Positions 50,461 to 59,473 of a stretch of DNA of 64,000 nt are shown one piece after another. The first letter of the stretch is position 1. The number at the start of each line of letters is the position of its first letter. The notes beneath the pieces were generated by a model. That model saw nothing but the letters and a program-made list of their open reading frames with translations. It had not been told where the DNA came from and did no database searches. Source of the stretch: Mycobacterium colombiense (lineage in GTDB: Bacteria > Actinomycetota > Actinomycetes > Mycobacteriales > Mycobacteriaceae); assembly GCF_003284935.1 (NCBI RefSeq), contig NZ_QMEV01000001.1:1-64000 (forward strand). Direction: 5' to 3'. The translations under genes were made by a program, and so were the position numbers.

Positions 50461-50633
50461 TGGCCACCTACCGCTTAGAGGCGTGGCTCAGCCACCCCGA
50501 GGGGGACATGGAAGACGAGTTGCAGGATCGCGTCGCGATGGCCATTCGTGGTGCCCAGGTCGGCATCAAAGAGGGTCCGGTGATCTTCCGCATCTACCCC
50601 TACGACCCGTCTGACACCGCCGCGTCGCTCTAG
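50460..50633 (+). CDS. Small hypothetical protein
   Basis: 57 aa from GTG 50460 overlapping the terminase stop. EDELQDRVAMAIRGAQVG helix, then a short strand region. No family recognised. Confidence 0.5.
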   Translation: MATYRLEAWLSHPEGDMEDELQDRVAMAIRGAQVGIKEGPVIFRIYPYDPSDTAASL

Positions 50634-50646
50634 CGCCGAGTACACC

Positions 50647-50841
50647 CTACGTAAGGCTGCGAGCGCGATCCACAGCAGCGAAGTGGTTGTTTGCCTTGAC
50701 AGTCTCGCGCCATTCGGCAGATGGATTGTGAAACAGTCCAAACTGAACATGCTCCTCGCACAGGCCGCATCGCGTGCAGCGCCGCAGGCTGTACCCATCC
50801 CATTCCCACGAATGGAACCACGATCCTTTGTTGTGGGCCAC
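50647..50841 (-). CDS. Small Trp/Cys protein, leftward within late operon
   Basis: 64 aa from GTG 50841. WFHSWEWDGYSLRRCTRCGLCEEH holds CxxCxxC. TAGGAG before the start and leader repeat copy 5 support it. Inserted antisense between rightward late genes. Confidence 0.55.
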   Translation of the reverse strand: MAHNKGSWFHSWEWDGYSLRRCTRCGLCEEHVQFGLFHNPSAEWRETVKANNHFAAVDRARSLT

Positions 50842-50852
50842 TGTGTCTCCTA

Positions 50853-50861
50853 TGCCGATAA
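50853..50861 (-). repeat. Leader repeat copy 5 (TTATCGGCA)
   Basis: 12 bases before the GTG at 50841; the only copy far from the main leftward block. Confidence 0.6.
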
Positions 50862-50880
50862 CGGGCGCTATGAAAGCTTC

Positions 50881-50897
50881 CCTACCCGCACAGTACC
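50881..50897. promoter_or_regulatory. Degenerate GTAC palindrome, site h
   Basis: CCTAC CCGCACA GTACC upstream of the rightward gene at 50936. Weaker match to the CGTAC-N7-GTACG family. Confidence 0.4.
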
Positions 50898-50935
50898 CGA
50901 ACTGTGAACATCCATCAACACCCCGAAAGGTGAAT

Positions 50936-51142
50936 ATGTCCGTAAACATTGAACAGATCGTCAAGGACATCGAGGACGCGGTTGCCAAGGGCGTCATTGA
51001 CGTTAAGGCTGTCGAGCCCCTGGTGAACAAGGCTCTTGACATCCTGACCCTGGCCGAGCCCCTGGTCCCCCAGATCGCGCCGGTCGTGACCGTGGTTCGG
51101 CAGGTCGAAAACCTGGTGAACGAGGCCATCGCCAAGCTGTAA
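50936..51142 (+). CDS. Small helical acidic protein
   Basis: 68 aa. EQIVKDIEDAVAKGVIDV and repeated hydrophobic heptads suggest a helical bundle. AAAGG before the ATG. Its stop overlaps the next ATG. Found between terminase subunits; function unknown. Confidence 0.6.
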   Translation: MSVNIEQIVKDIEDAVAKGVIDVKAVEPLVNKALDILTLAEPLVPQIAPVVTVVRQVENLVNEAIAKL

Positions 51143-51351
51143 TGGCTGGCCCCTCAAACCGCATCATCCATAAACGCCTGAAAGAACGATTTCTCCAGCA
51201 TCGCGAAAAGCTGGACCTCCATAAACAGCGAGGTCCAGCTTTCGCTGCTGCAGTCGAAAGGCTTGAGCAGACGATATTCCCAGAGGGGGTGCCGTGCGAC
51301 GAAGAAAGTACCCTGAGTGCGGATACACCCTCGACGGAGTCACCTGCGTAG
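51142..51351 (+). CDS. Small basic protein
   Basis: 69 aa. RIIHKRLKERFLQHREKLDL resembles the start of the protein at 53496. Overlaps the terminase large gene by 58 bases. No family recognised. Confidence 0.55.
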   Translation: MAGPSNRIIHKRLKERFLQHREKLDLHKQRGPAFAAAVERLEQTIFPEGVPCDEESTLSADTPSTESPA

Positions 51352-52994
51352 AGAAGGGCGAACACTTCTGTGTTCCCCGCGCTAATCGCGTCCAGAGGTT
51401 CTTTGAGGAACTTTTAGTACACACCAAGGGTCGTTACGCCCGCAAGAAGTTCATCCTCGCCAAATGGCAGCGTGACGACATTATCCGGCCGCTCTTCGGC
51501 AGGGTGGTGTGGTCGGATGAATTCGAATGCTACAAGCGACGCTACGAAATCGCCTGGATCGAGCTGGCCCGTAAGAACGGCAAGACCGAACTCCTGGCCG
51601 GCGTCATGCTCTACCTGCTCTGCGCAGACGATGAAGAGGCTGGCGAGATCTACGGTGTGGCCCGCGACATTAAGCAGGCCCAACTCGCCTTCGACGTCGC
51701 CGCACAGATGGTCCTCTTCTCCCCCGTGCTGTCTAAGCGCCTGAAGGTCAGCGACTACAAGAAACGAATCTACGATGTCAAAACCCGGTCTTTTTACCAA
51801 GTTATCGCGGCTGACGCTAAGTCTGCTCTTGGTAGTAACCCTTCAGGTGTCGGGGCAGACGAAATCCTCGCCTGGCAGTCAGGTGATATGTGGGACTCCC
51901 TCCGCACCGGTATGGGTTCAGGAGCGCGTCTACAACCTCTAATGATGGCCAGCACCACCGCTGGTAACGATCCAGAGGGCTTCGCCGGCCAGATGCACAA
52001 GAAGATGGAAGCGGCGCTAGAACATCCAGACCTTGAAGAACACCGCCACGTCTTCGTTTATCTGAAGAACACCCCAGAACAGGCCGACCCCTGGAAAGAG
52101 GAGAACTGGCCGCTGGCCAACCCCGCGCTGGGTGACTTCCTCACCCTGGAGGGCTTGCGCAAGCAGGCTCATGAGGCACGCACCAACCCCATTGCGGAGA
52201 TGGCCTTCCGTCAGTATCGCCTCAATCAGTGGCAGTCCTCGACGGTGCGCTGGATGAACATGTTCCTCTGGGACAAGGCGTCCAACCGCGACATCGTCTA
52301 TCCGGACAATGACTCACTGCTGAACTCTTTCGCCGGCTGCGATTGCTACTTCGGCCTTGACCTTGCAGCGAAGCAGGATCTCTGCTCTATCTGCTACCTG
52401 TTCCCCTGTGCCGATCCCTCCTATGGCGTGGACGTTGTCTGGCGCCACTGGATCTGTGAGGCCGGCTTAGAGAAGCTGGACCGCCTCAATAAGGGTCGCT
52501 TCACCCACGAATTCGTGGAAGGCAAGTGGCTCACCGTCACTCCCGGTGACGTTCTGGACTTCGAACAGCTCTACGCCGATATCAAGGCTGACTCTCTCCG
52601 GTTCACGTTCCTTGGCGGGGACGTCGACAAGCACATGTCCGAACCCGTCATTCAGCGGATCCGGCTGGAAACCGGTATCGGCGTGGAGGATATCTACGCC
52701 TACGACAACCAGTTCGCGACGATGTCAGACGGTATGCACCGCGTCTACGACATGGTGACCGATGGCATCTTCCGCCATCACAACAATCCACTGGCGCGAT
52801 TCTGCTTTGACGCCTGTGAAGCTAAATACAAGTCTTCGGACCCCGACTTGATCATGCCCGAGAAGCCGAATCGAATGCGAGCATCTAAGCGAATCGACGC
52901 TGTACCAGCGGCAATCATGGCGACAAATGCCTGGTGGACGAGGGACGGTGCCGTCTATTCGATTTACAACGAGAGGGATGTTCTGGTCCTATGA
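51294..52994 (+). CDS. Terminase large subunit
   Basis: 566 aa from GTG 51294. Walker A ARKNGKTE (92-99) with an upstream IAWIELARK strand; the motor's Walker B-like region GVGADEILAW; RuvC/RNase H-like nuclease domain from FGLDLAAKQD with later LGGDVDKH. It cuts concatemers and pumps DNA into proheads with the small subunit. Length and layout fit a phage TerL. Confidence 0.92.
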   Translation: MRRRKYPECGYTLDGVTCVEKGEHFCVPRANRVQRFFEELLVHTKGRYARKKFILAKWQRDDIIRPLFGRVVWSDEFECYKRRYEIAWIELARKNGKTELLAGVMLYLLCADDEEAGEIYGVARDIKQAQLAFDVAAQMVLFSPVLSKRLKVSDYKKRIYDVKTRSFYQVIAADAKSALGSNPSGVGADEILAWQSGDMWDSLRTGMGSGARLQPLMMASTTAGNDPEGFAGQMHKKMEAALEHPDLEEHRHVFVYLKNTPEQADPWKEENWPLANPALGDFLTLEGLRKQAHEARTNPIAEMAFRQYRLNQWQSSTVRWMNMFLWDKASNRDIVYPDNDSLLNSFAGCDCYFGLDLAAKQDLCSICYLFPCADPSYGVDVVWRHWICEAGLEKLDRLNKGRFTHEFVEGKWLTVTPGDVLDFEQLYADIKADSLRFTFLGGDVDKHMSEPVIQRIRLETGIGVEDIYAYDNQFATMSDGMHRVYDMVTDGIFRHHNNPLARFCFDACEAKYKSSDPDLIMPEKPNRMRASKRIDAVPAAIMATNAWWTRDGAVYSIYNERDVLVL

Positions 52995-53447
52995 GACGGC
53001 GGCCAATCGTTCCTGTCGCACGATACGGCTGATATTGGATTGGTTAACGCCATACTCGTCGGCCAGCGCATACTGCCGCTCACCCGCTTCGTAGCGTTCA
53101 CGGATTTCGCGCACCTGGCTATCGGTCAGCTTATTATGGCCACCCGGTCGGCGTGGGGCATTGCGCCCCTTGGCTGCGCGGTCCTTGTTGTTGCCCCCTA
53201 TGGTTCCGACCCTTAGGTGACCAGGGTTCACGCATGGCGGGTTATCGCACAGATGCAGGATGACCAAGCCCGTGGGGATATCGCCCCTATACAGACGGTA
53301 GGAAATTCTGGCGGCGACCTGCTCTCCGAGTAGCCGCATTCTTCCATAGCCCTGACGGTCACGGTATCCGCGCCATTCCCAGCATTCGTCGGGCTCGCCC
53401 CGCACGTACTTGGCCTCAAACCTGGCCCGTAACTTTTCCAACTCCAC
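52989..53447 (-). CDS. HNH homing endonuclease with HTH tail
   Basis: 152 aa from GTG 53447. ECWEWRGYRDRQGYGRM, VILHLCDNPPCVNPGHLRVG and NNKDRAAKGR are the classical phage HNH homing pattern. The end VREIRERYEAG...YGVNQSNISRIV is an HTH DNA-binding domain. Inserted in reverse between terminase and portal genes, behind its own site g. Confidence 0.85.
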   Translation of the reverse strand: MELEKLRARFEAKYVRGEPDECWEWRGYRDRQGYGRMRLLGEQVAARISYRLYRGDIPTGLVILHLCDNPPCVNPGHLRVGTIGGNNKDRAAKGRNAPRRPGGHNKLTDSQVREIRERYEAGERQYALADEYGVNQSNISRIVRQERLAAVS

Positions 53448-53455
53448 CCCGACAG

Positions 53456-53472
53456 CATACCACTACTGTACG
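53456..53472. promoter_or_regulatory. CGTAC-N7-GTACG-like palindrome, site g
   Basis: CATAC CACTACT GTACG, nine bases before the GTG start of the leftward homing endonuclease at 53447. Confidence 0.6.
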
Positions 53473-53495
53473 GGTATCGCACCCTGGAGGGGTAT

Positions 53496-53726
53496 TTGAA
53501 AAATTTAATACACAAAAAGCTCCGCGAACGCTTCCATGTCACCCCTCGGGTGGGAATGCAGTTCTCGGGTGTACTCTTATCCGAGGATCGCACTTATGCC
53601 GTCTTTGGTGACGTTATCGCCTATCCTGACGATGCTACGCCCGAAAAGGCCGATGGCGACTTATATATTCGCCACGAAAATGTCGCCTACGTCCAAACCG
53701 TTCCGGTGAGACATGCGGACGAGTAA
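53496..53726 (+). CDS. Small head-region hypothetical protein
   Basis: 76 aa from TTG 53496, GGAGGGG five bases before. KNLIHKKLRERFHVTPR resembles the start of the 51142 protein; a beta-rich half follows. Overlaps the portal start by 14 bases. Confidence 0.55.
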   Translation: MKNLIHKKLRERFHVTPRVGMQFSGVLLSEDRTYAVFGDVIAYPDDATPEKADGDLYIRHENVAYVQTVPVRHADE

Positions 53727-55371
53727 GGGCAAAAACCTACCTGTTCGTGTCAGTGGTGGTTCTGTCCCGATTGCCCCCGAGGCGCTTGCTGAACTTCAGC
53801 CCATTATCCCCCAAAGCTATTACTACGCAGACTATTTGGGGATGGAGCTGGAGTACCGCTACGCCCTGTACGGCGAGATCTATCAGCGGTCTCCCTGGGT
53901 GCATGTCGTTATCGACAAGCGAGCAAACGCTCTTGCCCGCCTCCCCGTCAATGTCTGGGATGTCAACGGGGATACGCGAGAGCTAGACACCCGTTCGCAG
54001 TACGCACAACTCATCGCCAACCCGTGCTTGGAGATTGAGGGCGCTCCATACCTGGACCCCTTCCGCTTCTGGCACTGGATACAGACCACCATCGACATCT
54101 ACGGCGAGGCCTACCTGGCTATTGCCCGCGATGGAAATGACGTGCCTATCGGATTCATGCCGATGCACCCCTCACGCGTGGCGATCCGTCGTAACGCCAA
54201 GGACGGTAGCTACGACTACTACTTCCAGGCCGGCTCGGGCATCAACACCGAACTGGTGCATTTCCCCCAGCGTGACGTCGTCCCCTTCCGGCTGTACAAC
54301 CCCGGCAAGCTTGAGCGCGGTATGTCCAAGATGGAGGCGATTCGCCAGACCATCTTTGCCGAGGATTCCTCACGCAACGCCGTGTCTTCCATGTGGAAGA
54401 ACGGTGCGCGCCCCAACCTCATTCTGCAGACGCCCAATCGACTGACGGACGTCGGCGCCAAGCGGCTCAAGATCGCCTTCGATCAGGCGCACGCCGGCTC
54501 ATCGAACGTCGGTCAGACCCTGGTCCTAGAGGATGGCGTCGAGGCCAAGGAGTTCCAGATCTCTGCAGTGGATCTGCAGTTGGTCGAATGCCGCAAGATG
54601 AACCGCGAGGAGATCGCGGCCGTCTATGACGTTGCTCCGACCCTTATCGGAATCCTTGAGCACGCAACGTTTTCCAACATCACCGAGCAGATGCGCGGCT
54701 TCTACCGCGACACGATGGCCCCGGTCATCGAGTTCATCCAGAGCGTCATGGACACCTACGTCGGATCGTTCTGGTCCCGCAAGAACATCATGCGGTTCGC
54801 CACCGACGAGGTGATGCGTGGTGACTTTGAGATGCGTATGGAGGCTGCCCACAAGGGTGTCTCTGTTGCAGCCATCACGCCCAATGAAGCACGAGAACTG
54901 TTGGGCTACAACAGATATGACGATCCTAAGGCGGACAAGCTCTATTGCAACTCTGCGATTCAGGAACTCGGCACGCCCGGCGAGGTTATCCGCATGAACA
55001 CTGAAGCGACCGGGGTTACGCCAGATGGCATCCACCTAGACCCTGGCCCCCAGACCACCCCCGTGCCAGCCCTCGCTCAGGGCAACAGCAGCAAGCCAGG
55101 CAAGCCACACTCGATACCCAAGAAGCCACCGACGCCCATTCCGGCCGGTGGTCAATCGGGTGGGCCGCAGCCAAGAAACCAGAACCCCTCATCCACACGC
55201 CCCAAGCACTTCCGCGAAGTGAACGCCCAAGTGGGCCGTGGCAGAACCCCCGAAGAACTCAAGGCTTTCGCCCTTGATCTGGCGGGCAAGTACCCCGACG
55301 AACTTGAGGACATTCTCGAATCGGTGCGTATGGCTATCGCCGAGCGCGATAAGAAAGGCAAGACAACTTAA
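53713..55371 (+). CDS. Portal protein
   Basis: 552 aa from ATG 53713. WVHVVIDKRANALARLPVNV, IYGEAYLAIARDGNDVPIGF, RGMSKMEAIRQTIF and MNREEIAAVYDVAPTLIGIL are characteristic of HK97-type portals. The C-terminal 120 residues are Pro/Gln-rich and probably disordered. Forms the dodecameric DNA gate at the vertex. Confidence 0.92.
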   Translation: MRTSKGKNLPVRVSGGSVPIAPEALAELQPIIPQSYYYADYLGMELEYRYALYGEIYQRSPWVHVVIDKRANALARLPVNVWDVNGDTRELDTRSQYAQLIANPCLEIEGAPYLDPFRFWHWIQTTIDIYGEAYLAIARDGNDVPIGFMPMHPSRVAIRRNAKDGSYDYYFQAGSGINTELVHFPQRDVVPFRLYNPGKLERGMSKMEAIRQTIFAEDSSRNAVSSMWKNGARPNLILQTPNRLTDVGAKRLKIAFDQAHAGSSNVGQTLVLEDGVEAKEFQISAVDLQLVECRKMNREEIAAVYDVAPTLIGILEHATFSNITEQMRGFYRDTMAPVIEFIQSVMDTYVGSFWSRKNIMRFATDEVMRGDFEMRMEAAHKGVSVAAITPNEARELLGYNRYDDPKADKLYCNSAIQELGTPGEVIRMNTEATGVTPDGIHLDPGPQTTPVPALAQGNSSKPGKPHSIPKKPPTPIPAGGQSGGPQPRNQNPSSTRPKHFREVNAQVGRGRTPEELKAFALDLAGKYPDELEDILESVRMAIAERDKKGKTT

Positions 55372-55373
55372 TA

Positions 55374-56576
55374 ATGCAGGTCTACAGCAAGGCCTTCGCC
55401 TCTATCGAAGAGGTTGCAGAGAAGGACTACGGTCCTAACGGCGGTTTCACTGCCATTCTCTCCACCCCCTCCGAGGACCGCGACGGCGACGAACTGTTCC
55501 AGGAGGAGTGGAAGGACTTTACGTTCGACCGCTACCCGCTGGACATGGACCACGGCATGTCCGTGGCCGAGACTGTCGGCTCCTTCACGCCGTACTTCGA
55601 CGGCCAGAAGATGATGATGGACGCCTACTTTTCGTCCATCCCGCGGGCCCAAGAGGTCCGCACCCTCGTGGACGAGGGTCACATCCGCACCGTCTCTGTG
55701 GCTTTCATGGTCGACAAGACGAAGAAGAGCGGTGAGAAGAAGCGCGAACTGCTGAATGCCGGCATTGTTGCGATCCCTTCCAACCGGGATGCGGTAATCC
55801 TCGCATCCAAGGCCGCCAGCGCCCTCAAGGACGCGTTTTCTGACGCCACCGAGGGTGATGTGCCCGACGAGGTCAAGAAGGCCGTCCTGGACGCTCTGGG
55901 CGTCAAAGAGGCTGCGGCTCCCAAGGACTCCGAGGGTGAAGCCAAGGCCGCTGTCTACGTTGACGTTCTCCCCCGAATCGATATGGATCAGTGGGAGAAG
56001 TCCATCAACGAGGCCGTCACCAAGGCCGGCGCCACCGCAAGTGGCATCGGCAGCGACGGCGCCCTCGTGCAGGCCATCCACGACGCATCCAGCCACCTGG
56101 GTGCCGCATGCCCGGTGATCGAGGTCGCCGACCCCGGCACGGGCGCCAGCGATGGTGCCAACAAGAGCACCGACGACGTCGAGACCAAGGATGTCGACGC
56201 CCACCAGGTCGTCGCTGGCCTGGACGCCATTATCGATGAGGCCGTTGACCTTTCGGCCACGGCTGACCGCTCCACGCTGCCCGAGCCCGTTGGGCAGGCA
56301 CTGGACCTGTTGGTTGGGGCGAAGGAGGCTGTCGCCTCGCTCATGGAAATGCTCGGCATTTTCGACCCAGACGGAGACAAGTCCGTCGATCCCGCAGAGG
56401 CTTTCGCGAAAGCCCTGGATGAAGTTTTAACGCCAGACGAATCACCCGCCGAGGCCGCTGCCGCTTCCGATAAGGAACCCGCACCCGCCGATGACGCCGC
56501 TGAGACCAAGAAGGCGCAACGAGAAAGAACCGCGCAGCGATACGAACTGCTTGCGCGCACCAAAATCAATTCCTAA
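55374..56576 (+). CDS. Prohead protease with C-terminal scaffold-like domain
   Basis: 400 aa. The HK97 S78/U35-type protease part spans residues 1-135, with catalytic His60 (LDMDHGMSV) and Ser108 (RTVSVAF). The remaining 260 residues are acidic and '-AEA-' rich, as expected of a fused scaffolding/delta domain. It cleaves itself and the capsid during maturation. Immediately upstream of the capsid gene. Confidence 0.85.
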   Translation: MQVYSKAFASIEEVAEKDYGPNGGFTAILSTPSEDRDGDELFQEEWKDFTFDRYPLDMDHGMSVAETVGSFTPYFDGQKMMMDAYFSSIPRAQEVRTLVDEGHIRTVSVAFMVDKTKKSGEKKRELLNAGIVAIPSNRDAVILASKAASALKDAFSDATEGDVPDEVKKAVLDALGVKEAAAPKDSEGEAKAAVYVDVLPRIDMDQWEKSINEAVTKAGATASGIGSDGALVQAIHDASSHLGAACPVIEVADPGTGASDGANKSTDDVETKDVDAHQVVAGLDAIIDEAVDLSATADRSTLPEPVGQALDLLVGAKEAVASLMEMLGIFDPDGDKSVDPAEAFAKALDEVLTPDESPAEAAAASDKEPAPADDAAETKKAQRERTAQRYELLARTKINS

Positions 56577-56596
56577 TAGAAGGACCATAAAAGAAT

Positions 56597-58129
56597 ATGC
56601 CTACTAAGGCAGAACTGGACCACAAGGGTCGGGAACTCACCGACCGCTTGAAGAATTTCGCCACCGAATTTGAGGCGAATGACTCCATTACCGAGGACGA
56701 GAAGGAAACCGCGTGGAAGGCCCTTGAGGGCGAGTTCAAGGCGTGGGAATCCAACATGTCTCGTTGCGAATCCGCTTCGGAGATGGCCGCGAAGCTGGCC
56801 AACTGCGGTGAGGCTCTGGACGCCAAGTCCGGCAAGAGCGTTACCAAGTTTGAGGTCGCCAGCCCGATGAGCCGCGCCGGCATCAAGGCCCTGGCGCGCG
56901 AGGCCGCGAGCCACGAAGAGTTCGCCGAGGTCTTCGGCTTCAAGGACGGCTTCCGCAAGAAGCTGGACGTCAACGTCATGCTGGGCATGAAGAGCCTGTC
57001 GAACGACGCCACCGAGGCCCACAACCTGATGGGTGAAGGCCTGGACGGTAACGCTGGCATCGCCGCGGCTGCCGCGGGTCAGACCCCGTTCCTGGGCGGT
57101 ACTTTCGGTCAGGGCATTCAGCCCGACTGGCGCCCGGGCATTGTGGAGCAACTGTTCTACCAGTTGACCATTCCGGACCTGATCAGCTCGTTCGCGACGA
57201 CCGCTCCGAACATCTCGTACCTGACTGAGTCTTCGGACAACATGCAGGCCACGAGCGTGGCTGAGGGTGGGACCTTCCCGTTCTCCAGCATCGAAATCGC
57301 TCGCGAGTACGCGCAGATCGGCAAGATTGCCAACGCTCTGACGATCACCGACGAGGCCGTGTCCGACGCGGCCACCCTGTACAACTTCGTCCAGGGTCGC
57401 CTGCTGCTGGGCCTGCAGCGTCAGGAAGAGGTTCAGATCCTGGCTGGTACCGGTTACCCCGGTGTCGGCGGTCTGCTGAGCTTCGCTTCGAACTTCACCA
57501 AGTCTTCGGCTGGTTCGATCTACGGCGACACCCACGCGACGGCTGGTTCCGCTCTCGTGTTCCCGCCGGCTGGCACCTACGGTGCTGGCGCGCAGGCGAT
57601 CTCGCTTTCGAGCCTGCCGCTGGGTCGCGTCGTGACCGGTGCGGCCGGCACCTCGGGCGACACCGCGGGCAAGTACCCCGACCCGCTGACGGTGTCGCTG
57701 AACCTGAAGGACGTTGCGGTCGATATCGAGTTGGCCGTCTTCCAGTCCCCGACCGCGCACATCATGAACCCGCGCGACTGGCAGTTGCTGGAAACTGCTC
57801 AGGACAATAACGGTCAGTTCATGAACACCTCGTACTTCGGTAACGTTTACGGTGTTTCGCGTACCCCGGTCAAGAGCCTGTGGAACATTCCCGTCGTGAC
57901 GACCCCGCTTATGCCGAAGGGTCTGATCCTGACCGGTTGGTTCGACGCGCAGTCCGTCCAGACGGCTCGCCGTCAGGGCGTTCAGATGCAGATGACGAAC
58001 TCGAACGAGTCTGACTTCATCGAAGGCAAGATCACCGTTCGTGCTGACGAGCGTCTGGGTCTGCTCTGCTACCGTCCGACCGCCTTCCAGTTGACGCAAC
58101 TGGTCAAGGGCGCTAACTACAGCGGTTAG
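56597..58129 (+). CDS. Major capsid protein (HK97 fold)
   Basis: 510 aa. A helical delta-like N-terminus (about 1-110) is followed by the P/A domains. IARE/NALTITDEAVSD, GLQRQEEVQILAGTG and the end LLCYRPTAFQLTQLVK fit HK97-type capsids. Codon use is highly biased to GC-ending codons, as for a highly expressed gene. Confidence 0.92.
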   Translation: MPTKAELDHKGRELTDRLKNFATEFEANDSITEDEKETAWKALEGEFKAWESNMSRCESASEMAAKLANCGEALDAKSGKSVTKFEVASPMSRAGIKALAREAASHEEFAEVFGFKDGFRKKLDVNVMLGMKSLSNDATEAHNLMGEGLDGNAGIAAAAAGQTPFLGGTFGQGIQPDWRPGIVEQLFYQLTIPDLISSFATTAPNISYLTESSDNMQATSVAEGGTFPFSSIEIAREYAQIGKIANALTITDEAVSDAATLYNFVQGRLLLGLQRQEEVQILAGTGYPGVGGLLSFASNFTKSSAGSIYGDTHATAGSALVFPPAGTYGAGAQAISLSSLPLGRVVTGAAGTSGDTAGKYPDPLTVSLNLKDVAVDIELAVFQSPTAHIMNPRDWQLLETAQDNNGQFMNTSYFGNVYGVSRTPVKSLWNIPVVTTPLMPKGLILTGWFDAQSVQTARRQGVQMQMTNSNESDFIEGKITVRADERLGLLCYRPTAFQLTQLVKGANYSG

Positions 58130-58216
58130 TCAATTGGCCCCCGGATGCCCACTTTATTTGGCGTATACCAACTTTGGTGGGCTCCGGGGCCACCGAAAGG
58201 AGAGCATTTACCCAAA

Positions 58217-58477
58217 ATGATTACCATAGGCACTACCGCTACCACCCTTGTCACGGCCAGCACCGGCCTGCCGATTATCGTTCGAAATAATGGCCCGTTC
58301 ACCATCTTCATCGGGGCATCCACAGTCACGGCGGATAATTCGCCCACTGGGGGGTTCCAGCTTCATCCCGGAGAGAGTTACCAGACACCCGTGGTACAAA
58401 CACCATTCTCGCTGTACGCGGTGACGGCCACCGGGAACTCTTACGCCTCCACCCTGGACGGAGATTCCCTAGCATGA
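58217..58477 (+). CDS. Small beta-rich head protein
   Basis: 86 aa from ATG 58217; ATG 58145 would add 24 residues. The Gly/Thr-rich sequence IGTTATTLVTASTGLPIIVR suggests a beta sandwich, as in capsid decoration or neck proteins. AAAGGAG about 13 bases upstream. Confidence 0.6.
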   Translation: MITIGTTATTLVTASTGLPIIVRNNGPFTIFIGASTVTADNSPTGGFQLHPGESYQTPVVQTPFSLYAVTATGNSYASTLDGDSLA

Positions 58478-58710
58478 GCTACCCCATCACCCGCGTAGTG
58501 GTGAAGGATAACCCGCCACCGAAACGGCCGGTTATCTCGGTTGGGCGTATCTACCCCACCGTAATCAGCCCCGAGCCCGAGACCGTTTTCAGCACCGTGC
58601 GCCGCGAAGAGGACAGCGAGGCCGAGAAGTCGGCTGAGACTGAGACCAAGGTGGTTCGTGGTCGGCGTCGGCCGGCGCCGAAGGCTAACGAGGCCGCGGA
58701 GTCTAAGTGA
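58474..58710 (+). CDS. Small hypothetical head protein
   Basis: 78 aa. Short ordered start (ITRVVVKDNPPPKRPVISVG) then a charged Glu/Lys-rich tail with GRRRPAPK. Overlaps neighbours at both ends (ATGA-type). No family recognised. Confidence 0.55.
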   Translation: MSYPITRVVVKDNPPPKRPVISVGRIYPTVISPEPETVFSTVRREEDSEAEKSAETETKVVRGRRRPAPKANEAAESK

Positions 58711-59315
58711 CGTTCGCAACCCAACTCGCTGAGGCGTTCACCCCCATCGGCGGTGTCTACGACGAGGCCAGCATTTCGCAGGCACTGAGTTGGGCGCAGT
58801 CCTTCATTGAGGAGTACTGCAACCGCGGCGACAACGGATTCGATGTAGTCGAGGACGATACCGTCTTCATTGACCCCAAGCCGTATCGCCAGGCGCTCCT
58901 GCCCGAGATCCCGGTTGTAAACGTCAGTGAAGTCCAGGCGCTCCTGCCGAGCCAGACTGGTGGCGGAATGGTGTGGACAACCCTCACCAATTACGCCTAT
59001 GTCAATGACACCGGATTGATCTACGACACCACCGGAGAACCCGGTGTGATGCAGAGTTTCGGACCCACCTGGCCTTGGCTTCCCGGCAGCCTGAAAGTCA
59101 CCTACGACCACGGCTATGAAACCGTCCCGAAGTCCCTCATCAACGCTGCCGTGCGCTTTGCGCAACAGTACCTGGAGAACCCAACCCTGAAGCTGCAGCG
59201 CAGCATTGGTGACGTTAACGACCGCTTCGCCGGCAACACTGGCGGCGTCGGCATCGTGATCGATGCGTTCGATGAGCGCATCCTGGACCGCTACACGCTG
59301 ATATCTATCGCGTGA
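58707..59315 (+). CDS. Head-tail connector (adaptor, HK97 gp6-like)
   Basis: 202 aa from GTG 58707. ISQALSWAQSFIEEYCNRG and the end AAVRFAQQYLENPTLKLQRS, IGDVNDRF, LDRYTLISIA match the helical adaptor that binds below the portal. A typical member of the neck gene set here. Confidence 0.8.
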   Translation: MTFATQLAEAFTPIGGVYDEASISQALSWAQSFIEEYCNRGDNGFDVVEDDTVFIDPKPYRQALLPEIPVVNVSEVQALLPSQTGGGMVWTTLTNYAYVNDTGLIYDTTGEPGVMQSFGPTWPWLPGSLKVTYDHGYETVPKSLINAAVRFAQQYLENPTLKLQRSIGDVNDRFAGNTGGVGIVIDAFDERILDRYTLISIA

Positions 59316-59473
59316 GCGAGGTGTTCTTCTGCGACGTGTGTGGGATCAGCTACGAGAAGGACTATCCACACGACCACCGCACTCTCGGGACCTTGAGTCC
59401 TGAAGAGGCGCTTGCGTATTGGAATGGGAGAAAGAATGCCCCAGAATCCCGGCGCACTCGCGATCACGTTTAA
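59312..59473 (+). CDS. Small CxxC protein
   Basis: 53 aa from GTG 59312. FFCDVCGISYEKDYPHDHRT could bind zinc (two Cys, two His). Overlaps both neighbouring neck genes. Role unknown. Confidence 0.5.
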   Translation: MSEVFFCDVCGISYEKDYPHDHRTLGTLSPEEALAYWNGRKNAPESRRTRDHV

